Of a DNA stretch of 64,000 nt, positions 12,269 to 20,784 are shown piece by piece. The DNA lies in the NCBI GenBank assembly GCA_963799415.1, contig CAWCXI010000013.1, positions 186,001-250,000 on the forward strand, in the 5' to 3' direction. Numbering within the stretch: the stretch's first letter is position 1; the number at the start of each line of letters is the position of its first letter. Both the position numbers and the translations under genes were made by a program. Source of the DNA: JAMXLO01 sp963799415. GTDB lineage: Bacteria > Pseudomonadota > Alphaproteobacteria > Acetobacterales > Acetobacteraceae. The notes beneath the pieces are model-generated. The model saw only the letters and a program-made list of their open reading frames with translations. It was not told the DNA's origin and made no database searches.

Positions 12269-13351
12269 ATGGCAGCACCACGCTTCACCGTCATCTATCG
12301 CATCCGGTCGGACACGGCGTCGATCGAGGCGCGCGCACAGTCGATAGCGATCGAACAGAGCGTGGAGATGCCGCTCTCCGCCATCGTCGAGCAGGACATT
12401 CTGCGCGACATCGTGGGCGAGGTCGAAGCGATCGAAGACCGCGGCGGCGGTGTCTTCGATGTGCGTATCGGCTTGGCCATCGCCACGACAGGCGGCGATG
12501 CCGCGCAGTTCCTCAACATGGTATTCGGCAATACCTCGCTGCACGAGGACGTCCTGCTGCTGGACGTGGACGTTCCAGCAAACCTCGCCGCGGCATTCGG
12601 TGGCCCACGGCATGGCATCGGCGGGCTGCGGCGACGCGCCGACGCGTTCGGTCGTGCGCTGACCTGCTCGGCGCTCAAGCCGCAGGGCGTGCCGCCGGCG
12701 CGGCTGGCGCAACTGGCGGAACAGTTTGCCCGCGGCGGCATCGACTTCATCAAGGATGATCATGGCCTGGCCGACCAGGCCTATTCGCCGTTCGCCGAAC
12801 GCGTCGCCGCGATTGCCGGCAGCGTCGGACGCACGCGGTATGTGCCCAGCCTGTCGGGCGATCTCGACGCGATGCGGCGCCAGATCGACATAGCCCTGGC
12901 ACAGGGCATCGACACGGTGATGATCGCACCAATGCTTGCCGGTTGGTCCACGATGCAGGCGCTGGCGAGGCAATGTCCGGATGTGGCGTTCTTCGCGCAC
13001 CCGACCATGGGCGGCGCGGCGCGCATCGCCCCGGACCTGCTGATCGGCAAGCTGTTCCGCGTACTCGGCGCCGACGCAGTGATCTTCCCAAACCACGGCG
13101 GCCGCTTCGGCTATACGCCGGAAACCTGCCAGAGCCTCGCCGAACAGGCGCGCCGGCCGTGGGGCGGCATACGAACCAGCGTGCCGGTGCCTGCCGGTGG
13201 CATGACGCTGGAGCGGGTGCCCGAGATGCTTGACTTCTACGGACCGGACGCGATGTTGCTGATCGGCGGCAGCCTGCTCGCCGCTCGTGAGCGGCTGGCC
13301 GAGGAGACCGCCATGTTTACCCGTGCGGTCGCGCAGCACAGCTATCGGTGA
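12269..13351 (+). CDS. RuBisCO-like protein (form IV large chain homologue)
   Basis: A 360-residue protein with the RuBisCO large-chain fold but shorter than true RuBisCO. It keeps ALKPQG (136-141, with K137 equivalent to the catalytic lysine of loop 1) and GGIDFIKDDHG (156-166). The lysine that is carbamylated in RuBisCO (K162) and the first two acidic residues are present, but the third metal ligand, glutamate in RuBisCO, is H165. Late glycine motifs VPAGGM (308-312) and LIGGSLL fit the phosphate-binding loops. Known form IV proteins act in methylthioadenosine salvage, a methylthio-isoprenoid shunt, or apionate-type sugar acid breakdown, and none is expected to fix carbon dioxide. The cupin gene directly behind it is the best clue to its role. 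The exact reaction is not known. Confidence 0.9.
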   Translation: MAAPRFTVIYRIRSDTASIEARAQSIAIEQSVEMPLSAIVEQDILRDIVGEVEAIEDRGGGVFDVRIGLAIATTGGDAAQFLNMVFGNTSLHEDVLLLDVDVPANLAAAFGGPRHGIGGLRRRADAFGRALTCSALKPQGVPPARLAQLAEQFARGGIDFIKDDHGLADQAYSPFAERVAAIAGSVGRTRYVPSLSGDLDAMRRQIDIALAQGIDTVMIAPMLAGWSTMQALARQCPDVAFFAHPTMGGAARIAPDLLIGKLFRVLGADAVIFPNHGGRFGYTPETCQSLAEQARRPWGGIRTSVPVPAGGMTLERVPEMLDFYGPDAMLLIGGSLLAARERLAEETAMFTRAVAQHSYR

Positions 13352-13357
13352 TTGCCC

Positions 13358-13813
13358 ATGGACACTGAACAGTCGACCCAATTTCGTGCCTTCCACGACT
13401 ATCGGTGGGACGAGGTGACCTGCCTGCCCTACAAGGAAGAAGGTGCTGCGCCATTCAAGGCGATCTCCCGCCAGGTGCTGTTCTCCGAAGCGAAGCTTGG
13501 CTGCGAGCTTCGCTATTTCGAAATGGCGGCCGGCGGCTACTCGACGCTCGAACGCCACGATCACATGCACGCGGTGATGATCCTGCGCGGGCGAGGAGAG
13601 TGCCTGGTCGGAGACGAGGTTCGGGCGGTAAAGCCGTTCGACCTTGTCACCATCCCGTCCTTGGCATGGCACCAGTTTCGCGCCACGGAGGGAGAGCCGC
13701 TCGGGTTCCTCTGCATGGTGAACGCGCAGCGCGACCGGCCACAGTTGCCGAACGAGCAGGAACTGGCGGCACTAAAGGCGAACCACATGATCGCGGCGTT
13801 TCTGGCGCGATAG
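13358..13813 (+). CDS. Cupin domain protein linked to the RuBisCO-like gene
   Basis: A single-domain cupin of 151 residues. The metal motif lies in ERHDHMHAVMILRGRGE (histidines at about 67-71 and a following glutamate), and the second histidine is in SLAWHQF. The ATG at 13358 is chosen because GGTGA sits 6 bases before it, 6 bases after the stop of the RuBisCO-like gene, so the two are almost surely one operon. In Rhodospirillum rubrum a cupin acts after a RuBisCO-like protein in the methylthioadenosine-isoprenoid shunt. Whether this cupin does the same is inference. Confidence 0.85.
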   Translation: MDTEQSTQFRAFHDYRWDEVTCLPYKEEGAAPFKAISRQVLFSEAKLGCELRYFEMAAGGYSTLERHDHMHAVMILRGRGECLVGDEVRAVKPFDLVTIPSLAWHQFRATEGEPLGFLCMVNAQRDRPQLPNEQELAALKANHMIAAFLAR

Positions 13814-13849
13814 GGCGCGCGGCCGGCGCGCCGGTTGCCTGTGCGAGTG

Positions 13850-14029
13850 CTAGCCGAGATCGCTATTGGGGAACAATGCGACGCCTGGCGGCACGGCGAT
13901 CGGCAGGATTGCTACGAGCAAAGCGATCAATGCAATCGCGCCGCGTGTCACGTTGGCTTGACGCAAGCACCCAGCCCGATACGACTCCCGTTGAATGTAC
14001 ATCTCGATTTTAGGCTGTGGCATGCACAC
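13850..14029 (-). CDS. Possible small membrane protein
   Basis: A frame of about 59 codons with one hydrophobic segment near its C terminus (IALIALLVAILPIAVPPGVAL) after a short basic stretch. A GTG at 14029 has AAGGGG about 6 bases before it; an ATG at 14023 is also in frame. I do not recognise a family. It lies antisense in a gap of about 450 bases that otherwise shows nothing on the plus strand. The membrane segment and ribosome binding site make it plausible, not proven. Confidence 0.35.
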   Translation of the reverse strand: MCMPQPKIEMYIQRESYRAGCLRQANVTRGAIALIALLVAILPIAVPPGVALFPNSDLG

Positions 14030-14262
14030 GCCAACCCCTTGGAGTAAATGGTGGCACGAACTCGATCAGCCGAGCTACGCGAGGTTGATACGACCCTGCG
14101 CTGCACGCAACAAATGACGCATCAGAGTTGTAGTGCTCGCGCATGGCCGGCGGTGTGCTGATCTTTCTGGCGTAGATGACGCTGCGGCTGAGACTTTCGT
14201 CCGTTGTCAATCGGCACGAAATCAGTGAGAGTGATCCAGCCCTGGCGCGAGAGAGGCAAACA

Positions 14263-14552
14263 ATGCACAAGGCGGTACTTGTTGGCTTGCTTGCGACCAG
14301 CCTGACGGCGCCGGTCGCGGCGTATGCACAGACGCCGCCCCGGCAAAGCCGGCCAAGGAGGTCGTCATAATCCGACCTGCGCAATGGCTGACGGTGGGCG
14401 CGGGCGTTGTCGTCGGCGCGGCGGTGCTCGATGTCATCATGCCAAGCAACGTTGCCTTCGTCGTCGGTGCCAACGTGAGCGGCAATCTGGCCAACGTTTG
14501 GTACAGCGGGCGCGAGGTCCAGCTTCAGATGACCACGGCACCAAAGAGCTGA
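14263..14552 (+). CDS. Small exported or membrane protein, apparent frameshift
   Basis: An ATG at 14263 (with GAGAGG 6 bases before it) starts a clear signal peptide, HKAVLVGLLATSLTAPVAAYA, with a likely cut after AYA. The frame then stops early, but after the CCCC run at 14338-14341 another frame carries on: PAKPAKEVVIIRPAQWLTVG, a glycine/valine-rich hydrophobic stretch, VGANVSGNLANVWYSG and a stop at 14550-14552. Removing or adding one base in the C run gives a coherent product of about 96 residues. Such small secreted proteins with a glycine-rich membrane stretch occur in Acetobacteraceae; no function is known. As written the reading frame is broken. Confidence 0.6.
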
Positions 14553-14621
14553 TAGACACACCACTGACGTCACCGGCGTCTGACGGCTCGCCACACGGAG
14601 TTCGACGTACTCACGCGGCGT

Positions 14622-16008
14622 GTGCGCTTCGATCTTGCCTGTCTGAATTATCCGCCACCGAACTGGGTGGTGCCGGTGATACACGCCAGCGATGATCCGG
14701 TCAGCGATGTCGTGGTTATCGGCGCCGGCATGGCCGGGCTGGTGGCGACCTTTTCGCTGCTGCGCAACGGCATCCGCAACATCCGCTGTCTCGACCGAAA
14801 TCCCGCCGGTCTCGAGGGGCCATGGGTAACATATGCGCGGATGGAAACGCTGCGATCTCCGAAGGTTCTGACCGGGCCGGCGGCTGGAATTCCATCACTT
14901 ACCTTCCGCGCCTGGTTCGTTACGCAATTTGGCACGGCGGAGTGGGAGAGCCTCGACAAGATCCCCCGTGTCATGTGGATGGACTACCTGCGGTGGTACG
15001 GCAATGTACTGGCGCTGCCGGTCGAGAACGACGTCGAAGTTCTCCGCATCGATCCGCAGAATGGGCTGATTGCGCTTAAGTTGGTGGGTGGTGGACGCAT
15101 CCTGACGCGCAAGGTGGTGATGGCAACCGGCCGCGAGGGTCTTGGACGACCGCGCATTCCCGACTTTATGCGCGACATTCCGCGCGCGTCCTGGGCGCAC
15201 ACCTCAGACACCATCGACTTCGCCGCATTGTGTGGCAAGCGTGTGGTCGTGGTCGGCGGCGGGGCCTCGGCGATGGACAATGCCGGTGCGACACTCGAGG
15301 CAGGCTGCACGGAGCTGCGCATGCTGGTCCGGCGCGGAACGCTGCCCCAGATCAACAAGCTGACCGGCATCGGCAGCTCCGGCTTTACCAACGGCTATCG
15401 GGCGATGAGCGAGGCTTGGCGGTGGCGCACGATGCATTATGCCGATGAGACAGGACCCCCGCCGCCGCGCAATTCGACGCTGCGGGTCAGTCATCACCCC
15501 AACGCCCACTTCCATTTCAATACATCAGTGGACGCGATACGCGTGTGCGACGATCACGTCACCATGCACACCAGCCTCGGCAAGACGTTTGCGGCTGACT
15601 TCATCATTCTGGCGACCGGCTTCACAGTTGAACCCGCCGCGCGACCGGAGATCGCAGCGTACGCCGATGCGATTGCCACATGGGCCGATCGCTACACGCC
15701 GCCGCCAGAACTGGCGAGCGCCGAACTCGGCGGCTTTCCGTATCTCGGACCGCATTTCCAGTTAACCGAGAAGCGGCCAGGCATGGCGCCGTTTCTCGCC
15801 GACATCCATTGCTTCAACCACGCCGCCACCCTGAAGTCTTGGCAAGGTCGCCGGCGACATTCCTGGCATAAGCACCGGTGCGGAGTGGCTCGCCGACGGC
15901 ATCGCCGCGGAGTTCTACAACCGCGACATAGATGCGCACTGGCAGATACTGCTGAATTTCGCCACGCCCGAGCTGTTCGGCGACGAATGGAAGGACGCAG
16001 AGAGCTGA
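14622..16008 (+). CDS. FAD/NAD(P)-binding monooxygenase-like flavoprotein, apparent frameshift
   Basis: A flavin-containing monooxygenase-type oxidoreductase of about 460 residues. The FAD Rossmann motif is VVVIGAGMAGLVATF (about residues 30-45) and the NAD(P) one is VVVVGGGASAMDNAG (about 210-225); ATGF near the C terminus is also typical. After HAATLKS (about 15840) the sense passes to another frame, reading GKVAGDIPGISTGAEWLADG to the stop at 16006-16008. The apparent continuation of the first frame to 16295 is spurious. The N terminus is uncertain: GTG at 14622 is the first usable start, yet the frame is open further upstream from 14568 with protein-like sequence. The substrate is unknown. 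Confidence 0.78.
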
Positions 16009-16010
16009 GC

Positions 16011-16571
16011 CTATGTCGTGACAGGCTCTCCCAGCGTCTGCATCAGGCGGTTCGCATTGGCGAACATCGCCACAGCGTGGATCAGGTCGTGGATTTGCAG
16101 CCCGTCCATGCCGGCCTCACGCAACGGCCGAAGATCGGCTGCGGTAATTGCCTGCGGTTCGCGCGTCAGTTTGGCAGCGAAATCCGCAATGGCGCGCTGC
16201 CGCGGCTCCAGCTGAGTGCCGAGGCCTTCGTCGTACAGGCGAACAATCACGTCCGCACGCTTGGTCAATTCCACGAACCTGCGCGCGTGCACTGACGAGC
16301 AATAGACGCAGCCATTGATGATCGAGACGATCACGGTCGCGAGCTCGCGGTCGGCACGCGGCAGGCCGCGCGGCACATACATCACAGCGTGGAACAACGG
16401 CGAGCGCTGTTCCAGTGAGTCGACGTCATGCGCCAGCGTCAGAAAATATGGTGAATCACGCTGCGGACTCGCCTCCAACGCCGCACGCTGGCGCGGCGTC
16501 GCGGTCGATGCGTCGACCGGCGGTATCCATGCCGCCCACTCGACCGGTTCCAGCGTAAATCGCTCGCTCAT
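16011..16571 (-). CDS. Alkylhydroperoxidase domain protein (Avi_7169-type)
   Basis: A 186-residue AhpD-like/carboxymuconolactone decarboxylase fold protein. It carries the redox pair CxxC with a nearby histidine, GCVYCSSVHARRF (about 101-113), expected for a thiol peroxidase-type activity. The N-terminal RFTLEPVEWAAW and the LIHAVAMFANANRLM stretch match the peroxidase-related family known as Avi_7169. Its start overlaps the stop of the companion CMD gene by ATGA (16568-16571). These pairs usually sit with flavin-dependent monooxygenases; the monooxygenase-like gene ending at 16008 is convergent to it. The physiological substrate is not known. Confidence 0.85.
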   Translation of the reverse strand: MSERFTLEPVEWAAWIPPVDASTATPRQRAALEASPQRDSPYFLTLAHDVDSLEQRSPLFHAVMYVPRGLPRADRELATVIVSIINGCVYCSSVHARRFVELTKRADVIVRLYDEGLGTQLEPRQRAIADFAAKLTREPQAITAADLRPLREAGMDGLQIHDLIHAVAMFANANRLMQTLGEPVTT

Positions 16572-17050
16572 GCACGCCGCTCCTCGGCCAGCGCTCGGAG
16601 ACCCTCGACCACGCGTACCTGGTAGCTGACGAAGGCGACTATCTGCGCGACCACCACGATGTCGCGCTCAGCGAGGCCGACATGGCGCAGCGCCTCGAGG
16701 TCCGACCGGGTCGCCGAACCGGGTGCCGTGGTGATCAGCAAGACGTGGCGCAGAATGGCCCGCAGCCGTGGTGAAACGTCCATGGCCTCGATCGCAGCGC
16801 CGTCCGCTCCGATCTCCAGCAGCCGTTTCCGGTAATGCGCAACCAGCGCTGCGTCGCGCTCGATCGATGCGACGCGCAAAGCCGCCGCGGCTCGCTCGAC
16901 CAGGCTGACGCCGCCTGGATCGGACGGCGTGATCAACACGTCGTGGCTGCCTTGGGTGTGGCGCACGAATGCCTCGCGTTGCCGGCGCAACGCGGCGACG
17001 GGTGAGGTGGATGCGAGCCCGGCGGCTGTATCGACGATATCGGTTGTCAT
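16568..17050 (-). CDS. CMD domain protein (Avi_7170-type)
   Basis: A 160-residue partner of the alkylhydroperoxidase gene, in the pattern of the Avi_7170 family: VDTAAGLASTSPVAALRRQR, TQGSHDVLITP, GVSLVERAAAALRVA and a late DIVVVAQIVAFVSYQVRVVEG. The CxxC pair of the fold is absent, so it is probably not a peroxidase by itself. The ATG at 17050 overlaps the stop of the zinc-ribbon gene (ATGA), and its own stop overlaps the start of the next gene in the same way, giving three coupled genes. An upstream extension of the frame to 17593 belongs to the zinc-ribbon gene. Confidence 0.8.
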   Translation of the reverse strand: MTTDIVDTAAGLASTSPVAALRRQREAFVRHTQGSHDVLITPSDPGGVSLVERAAAALRVASIERDAALVAHYRKRLLEIGADGAAIEAMDVSPRLRAILRHVLLITTAPGSATRSDLEALRHVGLAERDIVVVAQIVAFVSYQVRVVEGLRALAEERRA

Positions 17051-17530
17051 TGTGAGGCTTCCGTCTTCGGGTGCAGGCCGAGTGCGGCATAGGCGTGGGC
17101 GCTCGGCGGCCAGGCAGCAACGATCTGTCCGCGCCACGTGTAAGCAGCGCCGGCCGCCAGCACGAGCAGCACGAAGCTGGCCGCCCAGGCGAGTCGCAGG
17201 TGGGTCGAAGACTGCGGCCTGGTCGATTGTGCGACGAGACGATCCATCGCGGACTGGCGCGGCGTCGCCGCGATCGCGGTCGCGGGAGTTTCGGGCGCAG
17301 GAGCTTCGGGCACCGGGAGCGCGGGATCGGCCGGCGGCGCTGCCTCCTCTGGTGACACGGGTGCCACCTCGTCCGGTGGCGCGGCGGAAACCTCCCCCGA
17401 AGGCACAGCCGTAGTCTCCACTGGGGTCCACTCGCCGTCGCATCGCGCGCACCGCACGAACTCGTCCCGCCGTCATCAGGGAGTCAGGCACATCATAGGC
17501 TGCGGAACAGGACGGACAGACAATTCGCAT
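17047..17530 (-). CDS. MJ0042-type zinc-ribbon membrane protein, apparent frameshift
   Basis: A zinc ribbon at the N terminus (MRIVCPSCSAAYDVPDSL, then VRCARCDGEW: two CxxC pairs), a proline/alanine/glutamate-rich linker and one membrane segment (LRLAWAASFVLLVLAAGAAY) near the C terminus, about 161 residues in all. The two halves of the ribbon lie in different frames; the shift is at about 17460-17468. This domain order (MJ0042 zinc finger, linker, one membrane helix) is common in alphaproteobacteria, often divergent from ftsE as here, 74 bases away. Its function is unknown. It heads the unit with the two CMD-fold genes. Confidence 0.75.
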
Positions 17531-17604
17531 ATCTGAAGATGGTGCGTGAGCGCCGGTTGCGAGGCAATGGCGGCACGCCGCCGAGAATGGCAAGAATGGT
17601 GGCG

Positions 17605-18288
17605 ATGATTCGATTCGATGAAGTGGGGCTGAGGTACGGCCCTGCCGGCCAAGGAGCTCCCGCCGCGGGTCCCGAGGTGCTGCATGATGTCAGCTTCACG
17701 CTGCCGGACGGCGCGTTTCGCTGGCTGCTCGGGCCGTCGGGTGCCGGCAAGACCAGCCTGCTGCGGCTGATGTACCTCGCGATCCGTCCGACATGCGGCC
17801 GGTTGGCGATCTTCGGCACCGACATCGAGACCGCCGAGCGCCGCCTGCTGCCGCGTCTGCGTCGCCGCATGGGCGTGGTGTTCCAGGATTTCCGCCTGCT
17901 GCCGCATCTGTCAGCGTTCGACAACGTGGCGCTGCCCCTGCGCCTCGCAGGCAGGCCGGAGGGTCAGATCCGCGCCGACGTCGGCGAGATGCTGCGCTGG
18001 GTGGGGCTGGCCAGGCAGGCTGGGGTCCGGCCGGCGGAACTGTCCGGCGGCGAGCAGCAGCGGGTGGCCATTGCGCGAGCGGTGATCGGTCGCCCCAGCC
18101 TGCTGCTGGCGGACGAGCCGACCGGGAACCTCGACGAGGTGCAGGCCGAGAGGCTGATGCAGTTGCTGAAGGAGATGAACCGCTTGGGCACCACGGTGGT
18201 GGTCGCCACGCACAACGATGCGCTGGTCGGCCGGCATCCCGGGCACGCGTTACGGCTGTCGCGCGGCAGGCTGGTGGAGCAACGGTAG
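17605..18288 (+). CDS. ftsE: Cell division ATP-binding protein FtsE
   Basis: The ATPase of the FtsEX complex at the division septum, which controls peptidoglycan hydrolases. Walker A is GPSGAGKTSLLRL, the signature LSGGEQQRVAIARA and Walker B LLLADEPTGNLD. The frame is open from 17539; the ATG at 17605 (IRFDEVGLRYG) gives the usual 227 residues, though an ATG at 17587 is possible. ftsX follows after 3 bases and ydcF-like and plsC genes after that, all with overlapping or nearly touching ends. Confidence 0.95.
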   Translation: MIRFDEVGLRYGPAGQGAPAAGPEVLHDVSFTLPDGAFRWLLGPSGAGKTSLLRLMYLAIRPTCGRLAIFGTDIETAERRLLPRLRRRMGVVFQDFRLLPHLSAFDNVALPLRLAGRPEGQIRADVGEMLRWVGLARQAGVRPAELSGGEQQRVAIARAVIGRPSLLLADEPTGNLDEVQAERLMQLLKEMNRLGTTVVVATHNDALVGRHPGHALRLSRGRLVEQR

Positions 18289-18291
18289 GCA

Positions 18292-19227
18292 ATGGCGACG
18301 TTCCGTTCGCGCCAGTTGTTGCGGCCCGCCGGGTTCGACGAACTCGGACTTCGTCGCGCGATCTCAGACCGTATTCTGCCTCTCCTGGTGGCCGCGATGG
18401 CTGTCCTGGCGGCGCTGGCATTGGCCGGCTGGGTCGGTGCCGCGTCATTGGCACAGCATTGGCAACAGGGGGCGAGCTCGGCTCTCACCGTGCAGGTACC
18501 GCAGCCGCGGGAACCGCCGGCGCAGGGTGGCGGCACGCGTCTGGAGCGTGTTGAGGCATTGCTGGTCGCCACACCCGGCGTTGCCTCGGCACGAGCGCTC
18601 AGTGACGACGAACTGGGCGAACTCCTGCGTCCCTGGCTTGGCAGCGACGCCGAGAGGCTTGCCGTGCCGTTGCCGGCGGTGATCGCGGTGCGGCTGGCTG
18701 AAGCCAATCTGGATCTGGACCGGATAGGGCGGCGGCTGGATGAGGCGGCGCCGGGCACGCTGGTCGAAAGTCACGGTGTGTGGATCCGGCGGCTCTCCGT
18801 CCTGGCTCGCAGCCTGCAAGCCTGCGCAGGGCTGGCGCTGCTGCTGGTCGCCGCGGTGGCCGCAGCGGTAATTGCGGTCGCGACGCGGTCGGGGCTCGCG
18901 GCGCGGCGCGAGGCTATCGAGATCGTGCATGGGCTGGGCGCCACCGACGGCTACATCGCGGCTCGCTTTGCCGGTCGCGCGACGCTGCTCGCAACAACAG
19001 GTGGCGTCGCCGGCGCGGTGCTTGCCCTGCCGGTCCTGCTGACTCTGGCGAATCTCGCCGCCCCCTTCTCCGGCGCGACATCGGAGGCGATGTCTCCGGC
19101 CGACATTGTTGCGGCGTGCCCGGCTGCACTGTGGCTCACTTTGCCCGGCCTTCCGGCCGCGGCGGCAGCAATCGGCTTCCTCACCGCCCAGGCCACGGTG
19201 CGTCGTTGGCTGCGCCGCCTGCCATGA
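18292..19227 (+). CDS. ftsX: Cell division protein FtsX
   Basis: The 311-residue membrane partner of FtsE. It has an N-terminal membrane helix (about 27-50), a periplasmic domain with RLERVEALLVATPGVASARAL and LLRPWLG, and three C-terminal helices. Between them is the FtsX-type stretch RSGLAARREAIEIVHGLGAT, the motif REIxILxxxGA adapted. The length is normal for alphaproteobacteria. The start is ATG at 18292, 3 bases after the ftsE stop; the stop overlaps the next ATG (ATGA at 19224). Confidence 0.93.
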   Translation: MATFRSRQLLRPAGFDELGLRRAISDRILPLLVAAMAVLAALALAGWVGAASLAQHWQQGASSALTVQVPQPREPPAQGGGTRLERVEALLVATPGVASARALSDDELGELLRPWLGSDAERLAVPLPAVIAVRLAEANLDLDRIGRRLDEAAPGTLVESHGVWIRRLSVLARSLQACAGLALLLVAAVAAAVIAVATRSGLAARREAIEIVHGLGATDGYIAARFAGRATLLATTGGVAGAVLALPVLLTLANLAAPFSGATSEAMSPADIVAACPAALWLTLPGLPAAAAAIGFLTAQATVRRWLRRLP

Positions 19228-19844
19228 CCCGGGTGCCCCGCCGACTGGCGGTCGCCAGCACTGTGGCACTGGGCATCATGCTGGCGTTCGGCGCCGGCTT
19301 CGCCTGGTTCGTCCATCAATTGGACCGGCCGGAGCAGGTGCCGCTGCATACCGACGGGATCGTCGCCTTTACCGGTGGCCCAGAACGCGTCGAGACCGCG
19401 CTGCGCCTGATGGCCGAGGGTCGTGCCGATCACCTGCTGCTGTCAGGCATAGGCGGAGGCGCAGAACTGGCGGAGCTGGCGCATCGTGCCGGGGTCGATC
19501 CCTTGCCGCTGGCGACGCGGGTCGCGATCGGCCGCAGTGCGACCACAACCCGGGGCAATGCCGCCGAGACCGCTGTCTGGGCGCGGGCCACGGGCATCCA
19601 TTCGTTGCTGGTCGTCACGGCGTCGTATCACATGCCGCGGGCGATCGCCGAGCTGGCGCGAGCGCTGCCCGAGACGGAGCTTTACCCGCTGCCGGTCGTG
19701 CCGCCGGAGCGATCCGATCGCACCACGCTGCCACTTCGACTGGTCGCCGAGGAGTATCTCAAGTTCCTTGCGACAACTGCTGGGCTGAGTGGGGTTCTGC
19801 CGGAGCGAGAAACGCCGCCGGCGCATGCCGGTCGTGCCGGATGA
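19224..19844 (+). CDS. YdcF family (DUF218) envelope protein
   Basis: A 206-residue protein with one N-terminal membrane helix (about 10-30) and a DUF218 domain. The motifs are DGIVAFTGGPERVETALRLM, LLLSGIG, a TTTRGNAAET stretch and VVTASYHMPRAIAELAR. The ATG at 19224 overlaps the ftsX stop and its stop overlaps plsC, so it belongs to the same transcript. Members of this family act on envelope polymers or nucleotide-like substrates, but most, including this one, have no assigned reaction. Confidence 0.88.
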   Translation: MTRVPRRLAVASTVALGIMLAFGAGFAWFVHQLDRPEQVPLHTDGIVAFTGGPERVETALRLMAEGRADHLLLSGIGGGAELAELAHRAGVDPLPLATRVAIGRSATTTRGNAAETAVWARATGIHSLLVVTASYHMPRAIAELARALPETELYPLPVVPPERSDRTTLPLRLVAEEYLKFLATTAGLSGVLPERETPPAHAGRAG

Positions 19845-20551
19845 CGCTGATCCGCTCGGCCTTGTTCAATCTGTTCTTCTTCGCCGTGACGTTTGCACTG
19901 ACCGTGGCGGTGGCCACGCCCGTCAGGTTCGCCGCGCCGCATCAAATGCTGAACGTCGCGCGGCTATGGGCGCGCGTCATGGTGTGGGCGGCGCGCGTCC
20001 TCTGCGGCGTTCGTTTGCATGTGTCCGGCCTGGAACACATCGGCAGCGGCGCAGCTCTGATCGCGTCGCGCCATCAATCGGCGTTCGACACGTTCGTCTG
20101 GCTGACTTTGGTCCCGCGCTGCTGCTATGTGCTCAAGCGCGAGCTGCTGCGCATCCCGCTGTTCGGGCCGTTGCTACCGCTCAGCGGTATGATCGGGGTG
20201 GACCGCGAGGGTGGGGCCAATGCGCTACGCGGACTGATGCGGGAAGGCGTGCGTGCGGTGCGCGAGCAGCGCCAGATCGTGATCTTTCCAGAGGGGACGC
20301 GCGCAGAACCAGGGTCCGTGCTCCCGTTGCAGCCCGGGGTCGCAGCGCTGGCGGCGCTGACGCGCCTGCCGGTAATCCCCGTGGTGACTGACTCTGGCCA
20401 GAGCTGGGGGCGACGAGCATTCCACAAACGCCCCGGCACCATACATATCCGTATATTCAAGCCGATCCCGGCTGGAGTGGGGCGTGATCAGCTCATGTCC
20501 TGCCTCGAAGCAGCATTGCGCAGAGAGGCTGTGGAGAACTCTGTGGGCTGA
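19841..20551 (+). CDS. plsC: 1-acylglycerol-3-phosphate O-acyltransferase (PlsC family)
   Basis: A 236-residue lysophosphatidic acid acyltransferase that would make phosphatidic acid at the inner membrane. It has an N-terminal hydrophobic segment (about 5-27), the catalytic HX4D box as RHQSAFDTF, the glycerol-phosphate binding FPEGTRAEPG and the VIPVV stretch. The start ATG overlaps the stop of the YdcF gene by ATGA. It closes the ftsE-ftsX-ydcF-plsC unit. The assignment to this enzyme and not a related acyltransferase rests on motifs and length. Confidence 0.92.
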   Translation: MTLIRSALFNLFFFAVTFALTVAVATPVRFAAPHQMLNVARLWARVMVWAARVLCGVRLHVSGLEHIGSGAALIASRHQSAFDTFVWLTLVPRCCYVLKRELLRIPLFGPLLPLSGMIGVDREGGANALRGLMREGVRAVREQRQIVIFPEGTRAEPGSVLPLQPGVAALAALTRLPVIPVVTDSGQSWGRRAFHKRPGTIHIRIFKPIPAGVGRDQLMSCLEAALRREAVENSVG

Positions 20552-20784
20552 GTGCCGCGCAACCTCGTGTACAACCGCAGTCAGGAACGGCAGGCCATTG
20601 GCAATACGCACCCTTCTTGCCAACGCTCGATGCCAGAACCGCATCTGCACAGCGTGGGACGAAACCCTGGGTCCACGCGCAAAGGTAGCAGGATTGCAGG
20701 CTATATTCGCGCAACAAGAGAGTGGGCGCGTTTGCCTTGTCCCCCTGTTTGCCTATAAGCGGCGCGGGTTCGGGGCGAGGCAAG

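Noticed and set aside
13835..14047. 70-codon plus-strand frame
   Set aside because: No ribosome binding site and no protein-like pattern; the minus-strand frame in the same place looks better.
16009..16295. C-terminal continuation of the flavoprotein frame
   Set aside because: The real C terminus is in another frame, ending at 16008; the continuation is antisense to the peroxidase gene.
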